Shown here: positions 62,794-64,000 of the stretch, piece after piece | Layout: each line of letters starts with the position of its first letter | Position numbering within the stretch: position 1 is the first letter of the stretch | NCBI GenBank assembly: GCA_903872345.1 | Contig: CAIQKM010000201.1 | Span: 1 to 64,000 of the forward strand | Origin: an uncultured Verrucomicrobia subdivision 3 bacterium | GTDB taxonomy: Bacteria > Verrucomicrobiota > Verrucomicrobiia > Limisphaerales > UBA11358 | Direction of reading: 5' to 3' | Length of the DNA stretch: 64,000 nt | Position numbers and translations under genes: made by a program | Notes under the pieces: model-generated | Seen by the model: only the letters and a program-made list of their open reading frames with translations | Database searches by the model: none | Told to the model about the DNA's origin: nothing

Positions 62794-64000
62794 CTATGGT
62801 GACACCGGGCTCAACCTGATGGCTTCGCCGCCATTGGCGGGAATGTCCACGTCGAGCACAAATGCCGCGTCCACGCGCCGTTCTTCGATTTTGACGGCAC
62901 CGGCGGTGGCGGCCGGTGAAACATCCGAATAGATGCTGGCGGTGAACGGTTTCCCTGGCGCAAGAAATGTCAGCGGAATTTGAAACCGGCCGTCCCCCGG
63001 CGCGATCGCCCCCACAAACCATTCGCCACCTTTCCGCCGGGCCACCACGGCGCGACGACCAATATCGCACTGCAGCACGCGCGTTTCATCCCAGGTCGTT
63101 GGCAGACGTTTCCAATATTCCATGGCCGGCTCATCCGCCACCTCGGCCGGCTTGGCATACCAGTAGAGGAACTGCCAGGGGCTGAAAAAAATCGTCGAAA
63201 GCGCCAGCTGATGCGCCTTGGTGACCTTCAGGCGCGGATCGTTCCAGCAAAACGTATAATCCGCCGGACCGGTCAAAAAGCGGGTGAACGGCAGCGTGGC
63301 ATTGTGAACGGGCGTGGGAAACTCTTCGTTGCCGCCCACGCCTTCACAGGTCATCAGGTTGGGATAGGTGCGCTGGTAGCCGCCGTTGCGAAATTCATCG
63401 TGAATGTCCACCATCAAATGATGTTCCGCCGCCTTGCGGATGGCTGCGTGCAGCCACGCCGTCCAATGCTGGCTGCCCACATTCACGAAACCGTATTTCA
63501 CCCCCTTCACCCCCCAGCTTTCATAGAGCGGCAGGATTTCGTCCAACTGCTTCTCCATCGCCAGATGATTCACATAAAGAATGATGCCAATGCCCCGGGA
63601 GTTGGCGTAATCAATCACGGCATGCAGGTTCAGTGAATTCGGATCGGGATTGCGGCGCGGATCCAGATGCACCTCGCGGGCATCGGACTTGGGATCGTCT
63701 TCGTAACCATACCAGCCCGCATCATATTCGACATATTGCAACCCGTGCCGCCGGGCAAAATCCACACACGCCTTGCCGCCGGCCGTTGTCAGGGACAAAT
63801 CACGGATCACCTTGCCCGGCTTGATCCAGGATGTGTCGGTCAAAGCACACGCATCGTTCAGATTCTGCACCAGATAATTTTGCTCCAGCAACTTGCCCGG
63901 TGAATCAGCCACCATCACCACGCGCCACGGCGTAGTGAACGGCGCCGCTCCCGTCACCTGCCCGTTCACCCCGCGTTCGGCGTCAAGAAACGCCCCCAGC
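62794..64000 (-). CDS. GH97 family glycosidase, 5' end beyond window
   Basis: The frame is open to the right edge, so only about the C-terminal 400 residues of a usual 650-700 are seen. GH97 landmarks: TTPWRVVMVADSPGKLLEQN, SWIKPGKVIRDLS, DFARRHGLQYVEYDAGWYG, WGVKGVKYGFVNVG, VDIHDEFRNGGYQRTYPNLM, CEGVGGNEEFPTP and LPFTRFLTGPADYTF. The position where retaining GH97 alpha-galactosidases have the Asp nucleophile (VK-x-D) reads VKYG, and several Glu residues occur at the positions of the SusB-type bases, so an inverting alpha-glucosidase-like mechanism is more likely. Catalysis therefore is inferred, not certain. The GTG at 63969 is internal. Confidence 0.87.
   Translation of the reverse strand, partial: LGAFLDAERGVNGQVTGAAPFTTPWRVVMVADSPGKLLEQNYLVQNLNDACALTDTSWIKPGKVIRDLSLTTAGGKACVDFARRHGLQYVEYDAGWYGYEDDPKSDAREVHLDPRRNPDPNSLNLHAVIDYANSRGIGIILYVNHLAMEKQLDEILPLYESWGVKGVKYGFVNVGSQHWTAWLHAAIRKAAEHHLMVDIHDEFRNGGYQRTYPNLMTCEGVGGNEEFPTPVHNATLPFTRFLTGPADYTFCWNDPRLKVTKAHQLALSTIFFSPWQFLYWYAKPAEVADEPAMEYWKRLPTTWDETRVLQCDIGRRAVVARRKGGEWFVGAIAPGDGRFQIPLTFLAPGKPFTASIYSDVSPAATAGAVKIEERRVDAAFVLDVDIPANGGEAIRLSPVSP

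Noticed and set aside
6001..64000. Bacteroidetes-type PUL with SusC/SusD
   Set aside because: No TonB-dependent receptor or SusD-like lipoprotein is encoded anywhere in the window, so the locus is described as a verrucomicrobial glycan cluster rather than a classical PUL.

Overview
The window is GC-rich, gene-dense bacterial DNA that most resembles a free-living Verrucomicrobiota (Pedosphaera/Limisphaera-like). Three things suggest this: four pseudopilin genes with the [20 protein letters not shown]-type N-terminus and a C-terminal H-X9-DG motif, giant secreted proteins built from autotransporter-associated beta-strand repeats, and dense clusters of secreted glycoside hydrolases and sulfatases without any SusC/SusD pair. 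The lineage is an inference from gene style; no rRNA or other marker gene is present.

Left edge (1-6 kb): a palindromic repeat, a ParD-like antitoxin whose ParE partner survives only as an N-terminal stub, and a minus-strand run of a GH42 beta-galactosidase homologue (with Ser at the expected acid/base position), a GT21/HpnI-like glycosyltransferase, a UPF0175 protein and a hypothetical protein. A 1.2 kb non-coding stretch (4.72-5.95 kb) follows, rich in nested inverted and direct repeats.

Core (6-40.8 kb): an alpha-mannan degradation locus. On the minus strand lie GH125 exo-alpha-1,6-mannosidase, a FucP-type sugar symporter and a mutarotase (one operon ending in a terminator); a TIM-barrel-like protein of unknown function; a DUF4965-family protein with a pseudopilin; a 1404-residue beta-strand-repeat protein; and an operon of giant GH2, beta-propeller sensor kinase, NarL-type regulator and second GH2. 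On the plus strand lie a GH92 alpha-mannosidase, a GH76 endo-alpha-1,6-mannanase and a GH127 enzyme. Five copies of a 20-bp dyad, consensus TGTGGCATGAAATGGCCACA, lie in front of these units, so the enzymes, a pseudopilin and a surface-type protein appear to form one regulon. I consider this the most notable feature of the window.

Right part (40.8-64 kb): a second glycan module without that dyad: GH92, sulfatase and DUF4965 on minus; sulfatase and DUF2961/GH172 on plus; GH106-like rhamnosidase on minus; a 740-bp gap with an IS66 remnant and an inverted repeat; a second beta-strand-repeat protein plus pseudopilin pair; two more pseudopilins; and the 3' part of a GH97 gene cut by the window edge.

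Proposed division of labour: GH76 cuts the alpha-1,6-mannan backbone, GH92 removes alpha-linked mannose branches, GH125 trims alpha-1,6 ends, GH2/GH127 (and sulfatases in the neighbouring module) remove other substituents, and mannose is taken up by the symporter after mutarotation. The sensor kinase and NarL-type regulator inside the GH2 operon probably sense a breakdown product.
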